Below are positions 63,515 through 64,000 of a DNA stretch of 64,000 nucleotides, piece after piece; positions within the stretch are counted from its first letter, which is position 1; each line of letters opens with the position of its first letter. This DNA is from Alloalcanivorax xenomutans (GTDB taxonomy: Bacteria > Pseudomonadota > Gammaproteobacteria > Pseudomonadales > Alcanivoracaceae), in assembly GCF_900217905.1 (NCBI RefSeq), contig NZ_OBMO01000004.1, positions 124,001 through 188,000 on the forward strand, read 5' to 3'. A program made the position numbers and the translations under genes. The notes under the pieces were generated by a model. That model was given only the letters and a program-made list of their open reading frames with translations, did not search any database and was not told the origin of the DNA.

Positions 63515-64000
63515 TTATTTTTCTTCTGCCCGGAAGCCGGGGCCAGGGCCGATCTCCGTCCACCAGGGCAGAGGGCGTTGGATACGGATCGGCAGGGCCG
63601 CCTCCAGCATGGTCAGCGCCCGTTCCGGTTGCGCCAGCGGATAACCGCCGAAGACCCGCAGACCGGCCACTTCCGGCGCCACGTTGATGAAGCCGTGTTG
63701 GTAGTGCCCCAGCTCCTTCACCAATTCGTCGAGGCGGATGTCGTCGGCCAGCAGGATGCCCCGATGCCAGGCCTCGCGCGCCGGGTCCGCCCGGGCGGGT
63801 GTCTCGATGTCCGTTGCGGAAAAGCGGGTCTGAAAACCGGCCGGTAGCCGCGCCTGCTGGTGGCCGCGGGTGGTGATTGCCACCTCGCCTGCGTAGACCG
63901 CCAGGAAAGTGCGCTCCTGTTCCAGACGGACGGTGAAGCGGGTACCCAACGGGCGGGCGACGCCTGCTGGTGTGGCCACTTCCAATGGCCGTGGGTCGGG
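63515..64000 (-). CDS. FecR family anti-sigma regulator, C-terminal part
   Basis: The C-terminal 161 residues of a FecR-type periplasmic regulator; the start lies outside the window. It has the FecR core TPAGVARPLGTRFTVRLEQERTFLAVYAGEVAI and the DUF4974-like C-terminus LADDIRLDELVKELGHY...RVFGGYPL. FecR passes the substrate signal from the STN receptor to an ECF sigma factor, presumably encoded beyond the window edge. Lies 76 bp upstream of the receptor. Confidence 0.9.
   Translation of the reverse strand, partial: PDPRPLEVATPAGVARPLGTRFTVRLEQERTFLAVYAGEVAITTRGHQQARLPAGFQTRFSATDIETPARADPAREAWHRGILLADDIRLDELVKELGHYQHGFINVAPEVAGLRVFGGYPLAQPERALTMLEAALPIRIQRPLPWWTEIGPGPGFRAEEK

Overview
The window is a 64-kb piece of a GC-rich gammaproteobacterial chromosome. 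The gene order and protein types (dapA-bamC-purC, infC-rpmI-rplT-pheST-ihfA, recCBD, fdxA-mutS with an RsmZ-type sRNA) resemble the Alcanivorax/Alloalcanivorax-Pseudomonas side of the class. Alcanivoracaceae is my best guess from recall; no search was run. No complete IS, prophage or CRISPR array is visible.

1-15 kb is mostly housekeeping. It holds the end of dapA, then bamC, a WalJ-like metallo-hydrolase and purC. A minus-strand cyanide-insensitive bd oxidase operon (cioA-cioB-DUF2474) follows, then an HD-domain protein, a GntR/FCD regulator and an MgtC/DUF4010 membrane protein. tRNA-Val(GAC) precedes the translation block infC (ATT start)-rpmI-rplT-pheS-pheT-ihfA-merR, which is followed by tRNA-Pro(GGG).

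15-35 kb carries a ydbH-ynbE-ydbL envelope lipid-transport operon, an OmpA-like porin and recC-recB-recD. A LysE exporter diverges from a MocR regulator. Then come a lysine 2,3-aminomutase-like radical SAM enzyme, a cardiolipin synthase-like phospholipase D and small membrane proteins.

35-42.6 kb holds a broken tRNA-Arg copy followed by an intact tRNA-Arg(CCT), an arsenosugar-type operon (arsS plus two sugar-transfer genes), an orphan Hpt protein, an RsmZ-like regulatory RNA with a perfect GacA box 180 bp upstream, fdxA and mutS.

42.8-57.2 kb is the accessory, catabolic-looking part. It has three TetR regulators and one LysR regulator, and each TetR gene lies beside its own palindrome. The genes include two crotonases, a tandem tautomerase-like protein, a VOC protein, a beta-hydroxyacid dehydrogenase-like enzyme, a flavin amine oxidase and an acyl-CoA synthetase. 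The most unusual gene is a LuxR-type HTH protein fused to an alpha/beta-hydrolase domain whose catalytic Ser and His appear to be replaced; it lies downstream of a large lipoprotein gene.

57-64 kb contains zapE, an hmp flavohemoglobin behind two NsrR-like boxes, a type-2 argC, a small Rho-N-like protein, a FecA-like TonB receptor with an STN domain and a FecR truncated by the window edge.

The best candidates for something new are the LuxR/pseudo-hydrolase regulator with its lipoprotein neighbour, the TetR-crotonase-tautomerase-VOC unit with three matching operators, and the Gac/Rsm locus, which includes a minus-strand terminator with no annotated gene.
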